Source: a virus
Virus record (IMG/VR): IMGVR_UViG_3300050120_000335
Coordinates: 1-31,027 of that record
Length of the DNA: 31,027 bases
Direction: 5' to 3' (one strand)
Shown: positions 1-8,287 of the stretch, piece by piece
How positions within the stretch are numbered: the stretch's first letter is position 1
Layout of the letters: every line of letters starts with the position of its first letter
Program-made: the position numbers and the translations under genes
Notes under the pieces: generated by a model
Told to the model about the DNA's origin: nothing
Database searches by the model: none
The model's input: the letters and a program-made list of their open reading frames with translations, nothing else

Positions 1-3000
1 CGACATACCGGGATAGGCCGCGAGGACCTGCTGCGCGAGCATCGCCTGCGCCGAGCTTTGCGTGGCTTCGATCAGCTTGAGTTGGGCGTTCCGCTGTGCG
101 TCGTGGAGCGCGCCTTCGTCCTTCAGTTGGTCGAGACGCAGGGCATTGGCGACGAAGCGCGCATGCTCTTGATTCAGGATTTCCTGGCTCAGAGTGTAAC
201 CCTGCTCGGCCAGCGCGTTGGTCTTGGTGAGCCAGTCGGCTTCGACCACCTTGCCGGACATGCGCAGGAAGTCGGCCTGATAGGATTGGTCGGCGAGCCG
301 GTTGTCCTTACCGAGAGGATTCGACTTATCGATCGATTCCTTAAGCTGTTGCTCCCCAGCTTGCCGGATCATCGCAAGCTGCTCTGGGGTATAATGGGCG
401 CCTGGAGTCCCCTTGTTCACTTCTTGGAGTTTCAGGGAGAGGTCGTTGAGCTTTTCCAGGAATTCGTTGTAGATAGCCTGTCCGCCCAAACCAGGATCGT
501 GGCTCAGCAGGGCTTCTCCCTCCTTTTGGAGGGCCAGGATGCTCTTGTCAGCCTTGTCCATGGCCGCGTCGGAAGCGGTAGCAGCCGCGACATCAGTATT
601 GGCCGGGTCTGGACCCATCGCCGCCAATGCCGCACCGGCGACTGCCGCATTCGGCGCGCCGGAAACCAAAGGGGCGGAATTTACGGTCGTGGTCCGCGCT
701 TCGCCCATGGTCGAGAGCAGGTTCTTGTCGAGTTGGCCTGCGGTCGCGTTGCCATTGGCGAAGATTTCCTTATTCGCAAGGACGCCCTTGGCCGTGGTCG
801 ACCCGTAGATCGCCATGGCGGCGTTGATGCTCGGGTTCTTGGTTACGGCGTTGATCAGCTTCCCGGCGCCAACGGGGCCAAGGAAGTGAGCTTCGTAGAT
901 TTCGCCGGCCGTCGGCAGGCGCCCGATCTCGGCCTTCAGCTTGAGTTGGTTCTGCTTGACGAGCTTGATGAAGGCTTCGGTGGCGATCTCCGGGTTTTCG
1001 CGCTCGCTCAGCGCGTGCCCTTGCATGATCCCTGTGCCCTTGTCGTTGGTCCAGGTGTCGTTGGTGAATTGGAACAGGCCGGTGGCGTTGCTCGTCTTCG
1101 AGTGCGCGTGCGGATCGAAGGAGCTTTCGCGGGCGGCGAAGAGACGCAGCATGTTCGGATCGATGCCCGCCGCCGCCGCCATCTTGACGAACATAGCTTC
1201 AAGACCGCCCGGCGCAGAGGTCATCTTCTTGCCGGCTAGGCCGCTGAAGACCCCCGGCGCGAGTTCGATGCTCGACTGATCGGTGGCCACGGAAGGCTGG
1301 GACGCCACGACATGGAGTGCTGCCGCCAAGGTGTTGCCGGCATCGGTGACCGTTTTGGCGAAGGTCGCGCCGGCGTCCACGGTGTGCTTGGCCGCATCCT
1401 TCGAGGCATCGACGGCAATCTCGGCCGGCGTCTTCGATGCGCCGGACAGGTCACTGTGGTTACGCTTGTACGCACCCGCAGGGTCCGCGAGGTCCTTCAT
1501 GATGGATTCGAAGTTCAGCGGTGTGGTAAAGAGGTCCAGCGTATGAGCGCCACGGGCGTCAGCTTCCTTCTGGCCTTCGGCGAGAGCGGCGGCGTCTTGG
1601 GCGCGCATCGCGGCGAGCGGGCCCTCCATCGCCTTGGCCAAGTTGGCAAGGTCATTGTCGTGGTTGGGCGCTGCGCGCGCATCCGCGCGCTTAGCGGCAT
1701 CGGCCATGGCGTCGGCAACGCTCTTCTTGAGGTCGATATCGTCACGGATAGTGGCGCCGGTCTTCTTGTCGTAGTCCTCAGACGCCTTCTTTTGCTGGGC
1801 CGCGTTCTGGTCCCACAGCGTCTTTGCCGCACCGAGCTTGCCCTGGGCGATGTCCTTAATGATCTCGCCGAAATGGATAATGTCGACGATGAACAGCCCA
1901 AAATGCTCGCCCATGTCCTGGACGACTGCGAAGATGGTACCGAACACGGCTTTGACCGACGCACCGAGCAGGGCGATGTAGGTAGCGAAGGTTTGGGTCG
2001 AGCCACCGGTGTCGTCGACGACGATGCCGAGCGTCTTCAGCCAATGCGCTAGGCCGCCAAAGATCATGTCGAAGGCGCCCATCACGACATCGGCGAAGTT
2101 AATGGCGTTGCCGGCTGCCGTTTGGAAACCCGTCATCTTGTCACCAAACACGGCGAGTGCGATCGCACCTCCCACGAGCAGGGTCGAAATGCTGGGCATC
2201 AATTGGCCGATAGCCATGAAAGCGTTCTTGGCGAGGCCCAGGCCGCCGGCGGCGGCGCGCGCGACGCCGCTGAGTGCGCCTGCGCCTGCGCCCGTCATTT
2301 GGGTCCGCATGGCCATGGCGGTCGCCATGCCGGGAGACGAGCTTTGGCCGCCGAAGCTCGCGGCGCCAACAACGCCCGCAGCAGCAGAGGGCTTCATCGC
2401 GAATTGGGCGGCGATTGCGGCGCCCTTGGTCTTGACAAGCTGATCGACGAAACCTGCCGCGCCGTGAGACCAATTCAGGAACGTCGAGGCGATGGACAGC
2501 GTGGCGATGCCCTTCAAGGCGCTGACGACGTCATGGATGTGGGTGACGAGGAAGCCCAGGCCCTCGGCGAGGATGTGAACGCCCGAGGCGAGGTTCTTTC
2601 CCAGCGTGTCGGCGAGTTCTTTCGCCTGACTCGACAGGTTGCCGTCAGGGGAGATGATTTTGCCAAACAGACCGTGGAGTTCGGTGGTGAGGGCCGCGAT
2701 GAACCCCGAGTCACCGACTTCCTTCTTGAATTGGAAGAAGGCGTTCCCGATGTTGTTCAGTTGGGCGTCCGGCCGGATCGAAGCCAGTTTCTTCATCTGG
2801 TTGATCGTCCCGTCGAGTTGCTTCGCCAACTCAGGCAAGAAGGTCATCGGGTTGATCTGCTTCTTCGCCATCATCTCAAGCAATTCGCCGGTCGTGACGA
2901 TGTGACCCTTGAGAACGGTCATGGCTTGTGCGCCGGCGGACACGGCGCCGGGGACTTGGGCCGCGAACTGACGAATGAATTCCTTGGACTGAACGGTGCC

Positions 3001-4155
3001 CTTCTGAAACATCTCGGTAAGGGCGTAGAGGGCGAGACGGGCTTGATCCGAATTCGCGCCAACGACCTGCAACGCCGTCGAGATCGACTTGTAGATCGGG
3101 AACGACTGAGCGACGGTCATACCAGAAGCCGCCGTGGCGAGGCTGAAACGCGAGTACGAATCGGCGGTCTTATCGATCGAGAGGCCCATCGACGTCGCGA
3201 AGGCAAAGAACGCCTTCATCTGGTCCTGGGCGCCTTGCATGGTCCCAGTCGCGAACTCCAGCGACTTGGCCATCTTCTGGACTTGGACGCCTACCTCGTA
3301 GACGCCGCGCACGAACTCACCGATCGTGAAGCTCGCGAACATCGAGGTGAAGAGCGTGCCGAGTTGGTAGCCCATGCTGAAACGGCCGTTGAGGACGTTG
3401 ATCCCCTCAGCGGCTTCGCGGGTCTTGACGCCGGCTTGCTGCGCCGCGTTCGACATGGCGCGGAGTTGCGGCGGGGTGCGCGCGAGTGCGGCCGAGGCGC
3501 GGCCGGCGGCGGCTGCGACCAAGTCGAGGTCGCGTGCGATCTCCTTCGCACCGGGAATCTGCTTCGCGCCCGCGAGCACGTTCAGCATTTCCTTCAGGCG
3601 GGTGGTCGTGGCCTGCGGAATTGGCTTGATTGCCGCGATCTCGCGCAGCGTCTGGACCATGCCAGCCGAGATCGCGGTCCCGCTGATCTTCTTGCCGTCG
3701 ATGACCTGGAGAAACTCGCGCAGGCGCGTGATCGTCGCGGCGCTCGGCGCACGGATGCTGTCGATCGTCTTCACGAACGCCGCGAGACTGCCGATATTGG
3801 AGGGCGGCTTGATCGCTGCCACCATCACCAAGAACTGGCGGATGGACGTGATCTTCTGTTCACTGATCGACTTGACACGGCCGAGTTGGTCGAGCGCCGC
3901 AGCGAACTCGCGGACACCGCCGGCGGCGGCGGGGTCGACCTTGACCTTGTTCAGGAGATTGGCGACGGCGGCGGCGCGTTCGGCCGCCTTGACCGCGCCT
4001 TGGAGGGCCGCTTCGGTCTTCGCCCCGCCGGCCTCGAACTTCTTCTCCATATTGGCGAAGGCAGTCCCGGTCGCACCCAAGGCACGCGAAAGGGCGCCGA
4101 GGTCAGCGACGGCGCCCTTTGCGTTTACCTGAAGTGAAAGTGCAGCGGTTTCCAT
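1..4155 (-). CDS. Tape measure protein with internal lytic transglycosylase domain (3' end outside window)
   Basis: Open from an ATG at 4155 to the window edge, 1385 codons without a stop. It starts 12 bases after the chaperone fusion, with AGGA six bases upstream. The first ~350 residues are Ala/Lys/Gln-rich and helical; a hydrophobic stretch lies near residues 645-665 (LLVGGAIALAVFG); the tail end is again helical. Around residues 985-1110 there is a soluble lytic transglycosylase-like domain: AARESSFDP with the likely catalytic Glu near residue 1010, then GLFQFT and a later EIYEAHFLG. Tape measure proteins set tail length and are delivered with the DNA; an embedded transglycosylase would open peptidoglycan during entry. 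The position right after the frameshifted chaperones is the standard siphovirus order. Identification is strong; the true length is unknown because the gene is cut. Confidence 0.93.
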   Translation of the reverse strand, partial: METAALSLQVNAKGAVADLGALSRALGATGTAFANMEKKFEAGGAKTEAALQGAVKAAERAAAVANLLNKVKVDPAAAGGVREFAAALDQLGRVKSISEQKITSIRQFLVMVAAIKPPSNIGSLAAFVKTIDSIRAPSAATITRLREFLQVIDGKKISGTAISAGMVQTLREIAAIKPIPQATTTRLKEMLNVLAGAKQIPGAKEIARDLDLVAAAAGRASAALARTPPQLRAMSNAAQQAGVKTREAAEGINVLNGRFSMGYQLGTLFTSMFASFTIGEFVRGVYEVGVQVQKMAKSLEFATGTMQGAQDQMKAFFAFATSMGLSIDKTADSYSRFSLATAASGMTVAQSFPIYKSISTALQVVGANSDQARLALYALTEMFQKGTVQSKEFIRQFAAQVPGAVSAGAQAMTVLKGHIVTTGELLEMMAKKQINPMTFLPELAKQLDGTINQMKKLASIRPDAQLNNIGNAFFQFKKEVGDSGFIAALTTELHGLFGKIISPDGNLSSQAKELADTLGKNLASGVHILAEGLGFLVTHIHDVVSALKGIATLSIASTFLNWSHGAAGFVDQLVKTKGAAIAAQFAMKPSAAAGVVGAASFGGQSSSPGMATAMAMRTQMTGAGAGALSGVARAAAGGLGLAKNAFMAIGQLMPSISTLLVGGAIALAVFGDKMTGFQTAAGNAINFADVVMGAFDMIFGGLAHWLKTLGIVVDDTGGSTQTFATYIALLGASVKAVFGTIFAVVQDMGEHFGLFIVDIIHFGEIIKDIAQGKLGAAKTLWDQNAAQQKKASEDYDKKTGATIRDDIDLKKSVADAMADAAKRADARAAPNHDNDLANLAKAMEGPLAAMRAQDAAALAEGQKEADARGAHTLDLFTTPLNFESIMKDLADPAGAYKRNHSDLSGASKTPAEIAVDASKDAAKHTVDAGATFAKTVTDAGNTLAAALHVVASQPSVATDQSSIELAPGVFSGLAGKKMTSAPGGLEAMFVKMAAAAGIDPNMLRLFAARESSFDPHAHSKTSNATGLFQFTNDTWTNDKGTGIMQGHALSERENPEIATEAFIKLVKQNQLKLKAEIGRLPTAGEIYEAHFLGPVGAGKLINAVTKNPSINAAMAIYGSTTAKGVLANKEIFANGNATAGQLDKNLLSTMGEARTTTVNSAPLVSGAPNAAVAGAALAAMGPDPANTDVAAATASDAAMDKADKSILALQKEGEALLSHDPGLGGQAIYNEFLEKLNDLSLKLQEVNKGTPGAHYTPEQLAMIRQAGEQQLKESIDKSNPLGKDNRLADQSYQADFLRMSGKVVEADWLTKTNALAEQGYTLSQEILNQEHARFVANALRLDQLKDEGALHDAQRNAQLKLIEATQSSAQAMLAQQVLAAYPGMS

Positions 4156-4167
4156 GGGTTCCTAAGA

Positions 4168-5024
4168 TCACCGCTTCTTCTGCGGTGGTCGCGGCGCAGA
4201 GCGCGGCGTGTGGTCACCCTTAGCTAGGCGACGCTTCTCTTGTTCGTCTTCACGGAGTTCTTCGACGTGCTTCATCCAAAGGGCGTCTAGTGTGTCGATG
4301 TACAGGAGGAGTTCTTTGGCCTTCGACGGGATGAACCCGTAGAGATCGGCGTATGCTTTAACTTCACCGACCGTAATGCGGAGTGGGCCATTGAAACCGA
4401 CAGGCCGGGAGACACTGAGTCTCCAGAACGCGTTCCATGCCCAAATCAGGTCCTGATGGACCTCGATCTTGGTGCGCTCGGGCGCAGGGGTCTTGAGAAT
4501 CCCCTGCGCCCGGAGGTCGTCCAACCAAGCCGCGTTTGGGTCGCCCTTTTGATCAAGGGCGCTGTCGAGCGCCTCAGTTAGTTTTTTACCGCGCCGGCGA
4601 GGACCTCGTCCTTGTAGAACTGGGCGTCGGTCGAGATGCCGACGACGAAGTTGGCCAGACGGGGCAGCCGCTTCAGAACCGCGTAGGCTTCGTCGGCCGA
4701 ATAGGCGATCGGCGCCGGGGCGACTTCGTTCTGGCCGGTTTCCTCGTCGGCTTCGACGCCCTCGGACTCGATGCCGTCCCAGTCCGAGAGCACGCCGCCG
4801 GCGATGACCTTCAGGCCGATGTCGTCGCTGGTTTCGTCCGGGATTTTCTGGCCCGAGCGTTGCAGGAGCACGTACGGCTTCATCAGCTTCTCGCGCAGAT
4901 CGGTGACGACCTTGGCGTTGAAGGCGCGGATTTTGAGCCGGATGGTCGGGGTCAGGTTGACCCAGGCGCCGTCTTCTTCGGTCGTCTTGTTGGTCGCGAA
5001 AATGTCGTCGAGTGCGCTGGACAT
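4168..5024 (-). CDS. Tail assembly chaperone GT fusion made by -1 ribosomal frameshift
   Basis: The upstream frame (4578-5024) ends in TAA directly after an A AAA AAC heptamer at 4587-4581. A -1 slip there reads AAA AAA CTA and continues for 137 codons to a TGA at 4170-4168, giving about 285 residues in total. The second part has no start of its own; in frame it begins KKLTEALDSALDQKGD and is rich in Trp and charged residues (WAWNAFWRLSVSRP, LWMKHVEELREDEQEKRR), ending in a basic tail. In lambda-like phages the G and GT proteins bind the tape measure protein and recruit tail tube subunits; the same order tail tube, G/GT, tape measure is seen here. The frameshift itself is inferred from the signal and gene order. 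Confidence 0.88.
4558..4587 (-). promoter_or_regulatory. Programmed -1 frameshift signal: slippery heptamer plus downstream hairpin
   Basis: The heptamer AAAAAAC (4587-4581) is in the correct phase of the upstream gene (GTA AAA AAC TAA). Seven bases downstream, 4573-4558 can fold as GGCGCT-CGAC-AGCGCC, a six base-pair stem at a usual distance for a stimulator. An alternative stem CGCCCTT/AAGGGCG (4561-4542) overlaps it, so the two may compete. Confidence 0.85.
4578..5024 (-). CDS. Tail assembly chaperone G (unshifted product)
   Basis: 148 residues from an ATG at 5024. The N-terminal half (residues 1-80) is a compact acidic/basic mix with TPTIRLKIRAFNAKVV and LREKLMKPYVLLQRSG, followed by an acidic linker (ESEGVEADEETGQNEV) and a Tyr/Ala-rich end. 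The reading frame stops immediately after the slippery heptamer, so this is the abundant product when ribosomes do not shift. The family diverges quickly and is recognised here mainly from its position before the tape measure gene and from the frameshift signal. The Shine-Dalgarno is weak (AAGAAAG about ten bases upstream), and a hairpin lies 38 bases upstream of the start, so initiation may be limited. Confidence 0.85.
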   Translation of the reverse strand: MSSALDDIFATNKTTEEDGAWVNLTPTIRLKIRAFNAKVVTDLREKLMKPYVLLQRSGQKIPDETSDDIGLKVIAGGVLSDWDGIESEGVEADEETGQNEVAPAPIAYSADEAYAVLKRLPRLANFVVGISTDAQFYKDEVLAGAVKN

Positions 5025-5061
5025 CGGGGGATGCTTTCTTGGTTGGGTTTTGGGGATGGGT

Positions 5062-5093
5062 GGGCAGCGCAGGCCCCGACTCCCGCGCTGCCC
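5062..5093 (-). other. Hairpin in the chaperone mRNA leader
   Basis: GGGCAGCGC pairs perfectly with GCGCTGCCC (nine base pairs, 14-base loop) 38 bases upstream of the chaperone start. A perfect 12-base palindrome (CTCACCGGTGAG) follows at 5096-5107. No U tract follows on either strand, so a leader structure or processing site is more likely than a terminator. Confidence 0.4.
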
Positions 5094-5182
5094 TGCTCAC
5101 CGGTGAGACTCTCTGTGGAGGGTGAGGTCTCGGTTCTATTGTCGGGGAAAGGTTTGAGCGCCGAGCCCGCAGGCCCGGCGCA

Positions 5183-5223
5183 CCGGCCGAAGCCGGCGGC
5201 GGAACGTCCCGAGGGACGTCCGC
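5183..5223 (-). terminator. Tandem hairpins after the tail tube genes; possible attenuator
   Basis: On the minus strand, 5223-5199 folds into an 11-bp stem (GCGGACGTCCC/GGGACGTTCCGC, one bulge). It is followed by CCGGC-TTCG-GCCGG (5196-5183) with a stable C(UUCG)G loop. They begin eight bases after the stop of the small membrane gene. Neither has a U tract, so full termination is doubtful; lowering chaperone and tape measure mRNA relative to tail tube mRNA is a reasonable guess. Confidence 0.4.
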
Positions 5224-5230
5224 ATGTTCG

Positions 5231-5344
5231 TTATCGACCGATGATCGCGCGAACGATCCGGCGGTAGAGCCAAGCCGCAAGGCCCACCGCCAGTGCGGCG
5301 GTGGTTGCAAGTGTCAGGAGGACGACAACCGCCGCCTCCAACAC
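5231..5344 (-). CDS. Tiny single-span membrane protein after the tail tube gene
   Basis: 37 codons from a GTG that starts one base after the tail tube stop (TAAC GTG), so translation probably depends on re-initiation; no Shine-Dalgarno is present. Residues 4-26 form one hydrophobic helix (AAVVVLLTLATTAALAV, then GLAAWLY), followed by a basic tail RRIVRAIIGR, a positive-inside end. Size and topology fit small phage membrane proteins such as holin-like or tail-accessory peptides, but no family is recognised. The same TAACGTG junction occurs at 20262-20256. Confidence 0.55.
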   Translation of the reverse strand: MLEAAVVVLLTLATTAALAVGLAAWLYRRIVRAIIGR

Positions 5345-5345
5345 G

Positions 5346-7172
5346 TTAGGCCGTGACGGGCAGCAGGCTGGAGAAGCGATCGACCTGGAGTTGGCAGGCG
5401 GTCGTCGGGTCGCGGAAGGCGATGTATTCAAAGTCTTCCATCACGTCCTGATTGCCGGCGGCCGGGTTGACGGTGTCGGTCGAGAACTTCGCCGAGGGAA
5501 CGGTGAAGTAATAGGTGTGGCCGTCGACGTCCTGGACGTCGAAGGAGATCGACACCGTGGTGTGGTTGTTGAACTGATCCCACAGGCTGCCGTCGGCGAA
5601 GTACGCCTTGACGGCGCCCTTGATTTCCTGACGGCCCGCGCCGATGCCGGCCGGGTACTTGTAGCCCACGGCGTTTTGGTCACGCAGGGCGTTGTCGCCG
5701 GTGACCGTGATCGATTGGATCGCGGTGGAGAGGACTTGATCGTTGACGTGGATGAAGCCGACATTGACGGTCGAGTTGGCGATCTCCGTGGAGGTCGTCC
5801 CGAGCACGGTGAAGGTATCGGCGTTGCCGAGCATGCTCGACGTCAGCCGCTGCATGCCGCGCCCGGAGAAGGTGAAGTCACCCTTCAGGATGGCGTTGGC
5901 CGAGAAGTCGAGCGTGAAGCCGCCGACCCGTTGACCGTCGGCGACGAAATACTGGCTGACGTCTTCGAAGCCGGTTTCGATCACATAGTCCTGCGGAATG
6001 ATCGTCTGCGCGGTGGTTGGGTTCCGGAGCATGGAGCCCTTGATCGTGACCGGCAGATCGCCACCATTGGCCAGCGTCGGCGGCTGCGGCGAAACCGTCA
6101 GCACGTCGTTGGTCAGGTCATCGATGGTGAAGACGCCACGCGCGGTGGCGTTGCCACCGGTGAAGTTGGTGACCGTGGCCACGTCGCCCGCGTCCGTCGT
6201 CTTGACGATGGAGCCGCCCGACAGGTTGGTGTTCTGGAAGGTGACCGTCAGGGTCGAGAGCGACGCCGTCAGGCCGATGTTGCCAGCCACACGTTGGGCG
6301 TTGACCGCCGCGACGAGATTGGCCAGCGTGACCGAGTCGGTTCCACCGATGACGACGGCGACCGTACCGATCGGCGCGACGCCGCCGAATTGGAAGGCCA
6401 GCGTCTGGACGCCGTCCGAAAGGGTCAGGACGTCGCCGGCGGCAGGTTGGCCGGTGTAGACGACAGAGCCGCTCTCACGGCCGAGGCCTTCAACCCAAAT
6501 CTTCTGACCGACGTTGAGTTGACCGGCCGTGATGGCGGAGGCGAACGCGTTGGTCGAGTTGGAGTCGATCGTCGACGCGCCGCCGGTGCCGATGCGGAAC
6601 GCGGTGTTCTTCAGGACGATGACGTCGTTAGCGTCATACAACGAGGTCTTGATCGAGCCCGCTTCGACGACGGCCGTCGCGGTGGTGACGGTGATCGTGG
6701 TCACGCCGCCGGCGAACGCGATGGCGCTGATCTGGAAGTAGTCGTTGTTGGAGGGATTGAGGAAGCCGACGGTGCGGATGCGACGACCGACGAAGAAGTA
6801 GTCCGTCACGTCGCCCGGATAGGTCAGCGTGCTCGACGAGGCCCAGGCAAGGGCGTTGCCAGTCAACGAATCGAACGTCATCGGGCGCGTCCAGGCGCCC
6901 ATCATGAAGGATTCGAGGAAGTCGTCGTGCGAACCGGCGCTGAACTCGATGTTGACCTGACCGGCGGACTTCGCCGAGGTCTCGATGACGTCCGGGATCA
7001 TCCGGTCGGCGCGGATTTCGTCCGAGATGACCGTCTGCTTCGAGGCAGTGACGGTCGAGCCGGTATAGCGGAGTTCGCGCGTCGAACCAGCGGTCGGGAT
7101 CGTGCCCCAGCCGTCGGTCGTTCGGATGTAACGCATGCGCGCGCGATTGGAGTCAGCGAAAATCGCGACCAT
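5346..7172 (-). CDS. Major tail tube protein with inserted surface domain
   Basis: 608 residues from an ATG at 7172, with AGGTGG seven bases upstream. The N-terminal ~230 residues (ISDEIRADRMIPDVIE, SAGQVNIEFSAGSHDDFLES) and the C-terminal part (GDFTFSGRGMQRLTSS, SISFDVQDVDGHTYYFTVP) look like the beta-sandwich fold of siphovirus tail tube subunits. Residues about 235-345 hold an extra module (AAGDVLTLSDGVQTLAFQFG, NLVAAVNAQRVAG), a type of insertion seen in phage virion proteins, probably displayed outside the tube. At 608 residues it is much longer than the 150-250 of simple tube proteins. It heads the tail operon behind tandem promoters, as expected for a protein needed in many copies. Confidence 0.85.
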   Translation of the reverse strand: MVAIFADSNRARMRYIRTTDGWGTIPTAGSTRELRYTGSTVTASKQTVISDEIRADRMIPDVIETSAKSAGQVNIEFSAGSHDDFLESFMMGAWTRPMTFDSLTGNALAWASSSTLTYPGDVTDYFFVGRRIRTVGFLNPSNNDYFQISAIAFAGGVTTITVTTATAVVEAGSIKTSLYDANDVIVLKNTAFRIGTGGASTIDSNSTNAFASAITAGQLNVGQKIWVEGLGRESGSVVYTGQPAAGDVLTLSDGVQTLAFQFGGVAPIGTVAVVIGGTDSVTLANLVAAVNAQRVAGNIGLTASLSTLTVTFQNTNLSGGSIVKTTDAGDVATVTNFTGGNATARGVFTIDDLTNDVLTVSPQPPTLANGGDLPVTIKGSMLRNPTTAQTIIPQDYVIETGFEDVSQYFVADGQRVGGFTLDFSANAILKGDFTFSGRGMQRLTSSMLGNADTFTVLGTTSTEIANSTVNVGFIHVNDQVLSTAIQSITVTGDNALRDQNAVGYKYPAGIGAGRQEIKGAVKAYFADGSLWDQFNNHTTVSISFDVQDVDGHTYYFTVPSAKFSTDTVNPAAGNQDVMEDFEYIAFRDPTTACQLQVDRFSSLLPVTA

Positions 7173-7246
7173 CAGGTGCCACCTAAAATCTGGAATGCAG
7201 GGGGTGGGCGCGCCGACCCGGTGAGCGCCTATGAGCTTAGGGTCGG

Positions 7247-7294
7247 AAGGTATCCGAAACCGATCTTCATGTCAAGAATCGTGACGTGAGTCAA
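7247..7294 (-). promoter_or_regulatory. Tandem overlapping promoters for the tail tube operon
   Basis: Two -35 boxes, TTGACT (7294-7289) and TTGACA (7275-7270), each have a -10-like hexamer exactly 17 bases downstream: CATGAA (7271-7266) and TACCTT (7252-7247). The second follows CACGTCACGATTC, the best example of the promoter family of this window. The transcript would start 70-100 bases before the tail tube gene. Confidence 0.75.
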
Positions 7295-7323
7295 GACCTA
7301 CGACATGGCAACGAGAGGAAAGT

Positions 7324-7773
7324 TTAGCTCTCTCGGTAGTGGAAAATGTAGGTCGCTTCGGCCAGGACGCAGAACCAGCCGTTCTTCGCGCCGCCAGGGT
7401 GCGGACGCACGCTGGATGCATAAAAGGTGACGGAGCCTGCGCCGGGGACGCTCAGGCCTTTACGGTTGATGCGCTTGCGGAAGGCTCCCGCCGCGCGCGT
7501 TGCTGGGCCGTCCCCGCTGTCCTCGGGCGCGTAGACCTCGAACTGGACGATCCCGGTCGCCTTGTTCATCGCGGTCTCGCGGTCGCCGAGTTCGGCCGGA
7601 ATGGAGCCGCCGGCGATGATGTGGAAGGCCGCCCAGAGCGGGCCCTGGGGATCGGATTTGGGCTGTTGGAACGGGAAGTTGGGAAGCTTGAGGTTAGCGA
7701 TCCCCGCGTCAGCACAGGCCGCTACGGCTTGAGCTTCGAGCGTTTCTCGCAACAGGTCAAAGGGATCGCTCAT
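7324..7773 (-). CDS. Putative tail terminator / tail completion protein
   Basis: 149 residues. The N-terminus is a helix (DPFDLLRETLEAQAVAACA) and the rest is predicted beta-rich (LWAAFHIIAGGSIPAELG, GIVQFEVYAPEDSGDG, GSVTFYASSVRPHPGG). Length, fold pattern and location between a gp10-like gene and the tail tube gene match the lambda gpU-like tail terminators, including the DUF4128 type. These cap the tube and form the joint with the head. There are 20 bases between it and the gene upstream, and AAGG lies about ten bases before the ATG. The function is inferred mostly from position. Confidence 0.65.
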   Translation of the reverse strand: MSDPFDLLRETLEAQAVAACADAGIANLKLPNFPFQQPKSDPQGPLWAAFHIIAGGSIPAELGDRETAMNKATGIVQFEVYAPEDSGDGPATRAAGAFRKRINRKGLSVPGAGSVTFYASSVRPHPGGAKNGWFCVLAEATYIFHYRES

Positions 7774-7793
7774 TCGGTGTAGCCTTGCATGTC

Positions 7794-8285
7794 TTATACC
7801 GCGCCGATCGCCATCAGGGTCTCGGCGAGCGAGACGCGAAGCATGCCTTGTGGGGCCTTCTTGCCGATCAGGCCGTACTCAAGGTCGATCGCTGTGTCGG
7901 CCGTGTTGGTGAGCCAGATCGATGACGGCATCGCATTCATGCTTAGCTCCATCAGGAACTCGGCAAACTCCTCACGCTGCGCGTCCTCGTTCGCTGAACG
8001 GCGCGGCTCAGCGCCGAGGGCGATCCGGCTCGGAGGTGTCCCGCCTTCGCTGGGATCGTCTGGCTCGGCCACGGGATCGTCATGGCGCATGCTCGGTCCA
8101 CCGAGGCTCCAGTGCCAGTTCCGGACCGTGTCGCCCTCCCAGACCGGGGTCTTGGCTAGGACGAGTTCGTTCATATCGACGGCGAACCGCGTCAGCATGC
8201 GGAAGAACGCCGCGTGCGTCTGGGCTTCGAACTCCTTCAGGGCTTTGAGGAAGGATTGGCCACCGGAGATCGTGACGAGCGCCAT
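7794..8285 (-). CDS. HK97 gp10-like tail completion protein
   Basis: 163 residues from an ATG at 8285, two bases after the stop of the gene upstream (TAACGATG), so it is likely translationally coupled. A longer in-frame start would overlap that gene and is not favoured. The sequence has an N-terminal helix (FLKALKEFEAQTHAAFFRML) and the segment LVLAKTPVWEGDTVRNWHWS, resembling the L.....TPVDTG.lr..W motif of HK97 gp10 family proteins. It ends with DLEYGLIGKKAPQGMLRVSL, also typical (E.G....apGmvr.a). These proteins act at the head-tail interface. Confidence 0.75.
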   Translation of the reverse strand: MALVTISGGQSFLKALKEFEAQTHAAFFRMLTRFAVDMNELVLAKTPVWEGDTVRNWHWSLGGPSMRHDDPVAEPDDPSEGGTPPSRIALGAEPRRSANEDAQREEFAEFLMELSMNAMPSSIWLTNTADTAIDLEYGLIGKKAPQGMLRVSLAETLMAIGAV

Positions 8286-8287
8286 CG

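Noticed and set aside
4168-5310. One 380-residue minus-strand gene across the chaperone region
   Set aside because: Its N-terminal 240 residues are an Arg/Pro-rich shadow of the chaperone G frame; only the part after the slippery site is real, reached by frameshift.
58-7289. Long plus-strand frames (58-1239, 2122-4137, 5301-7289)
   Set aside because: They are antisense to well-supported minus-strand tail genes, Arg/Gly/Asp-rich in composition, and lack ribosome binding sites; they arise from GC-rich third positions.
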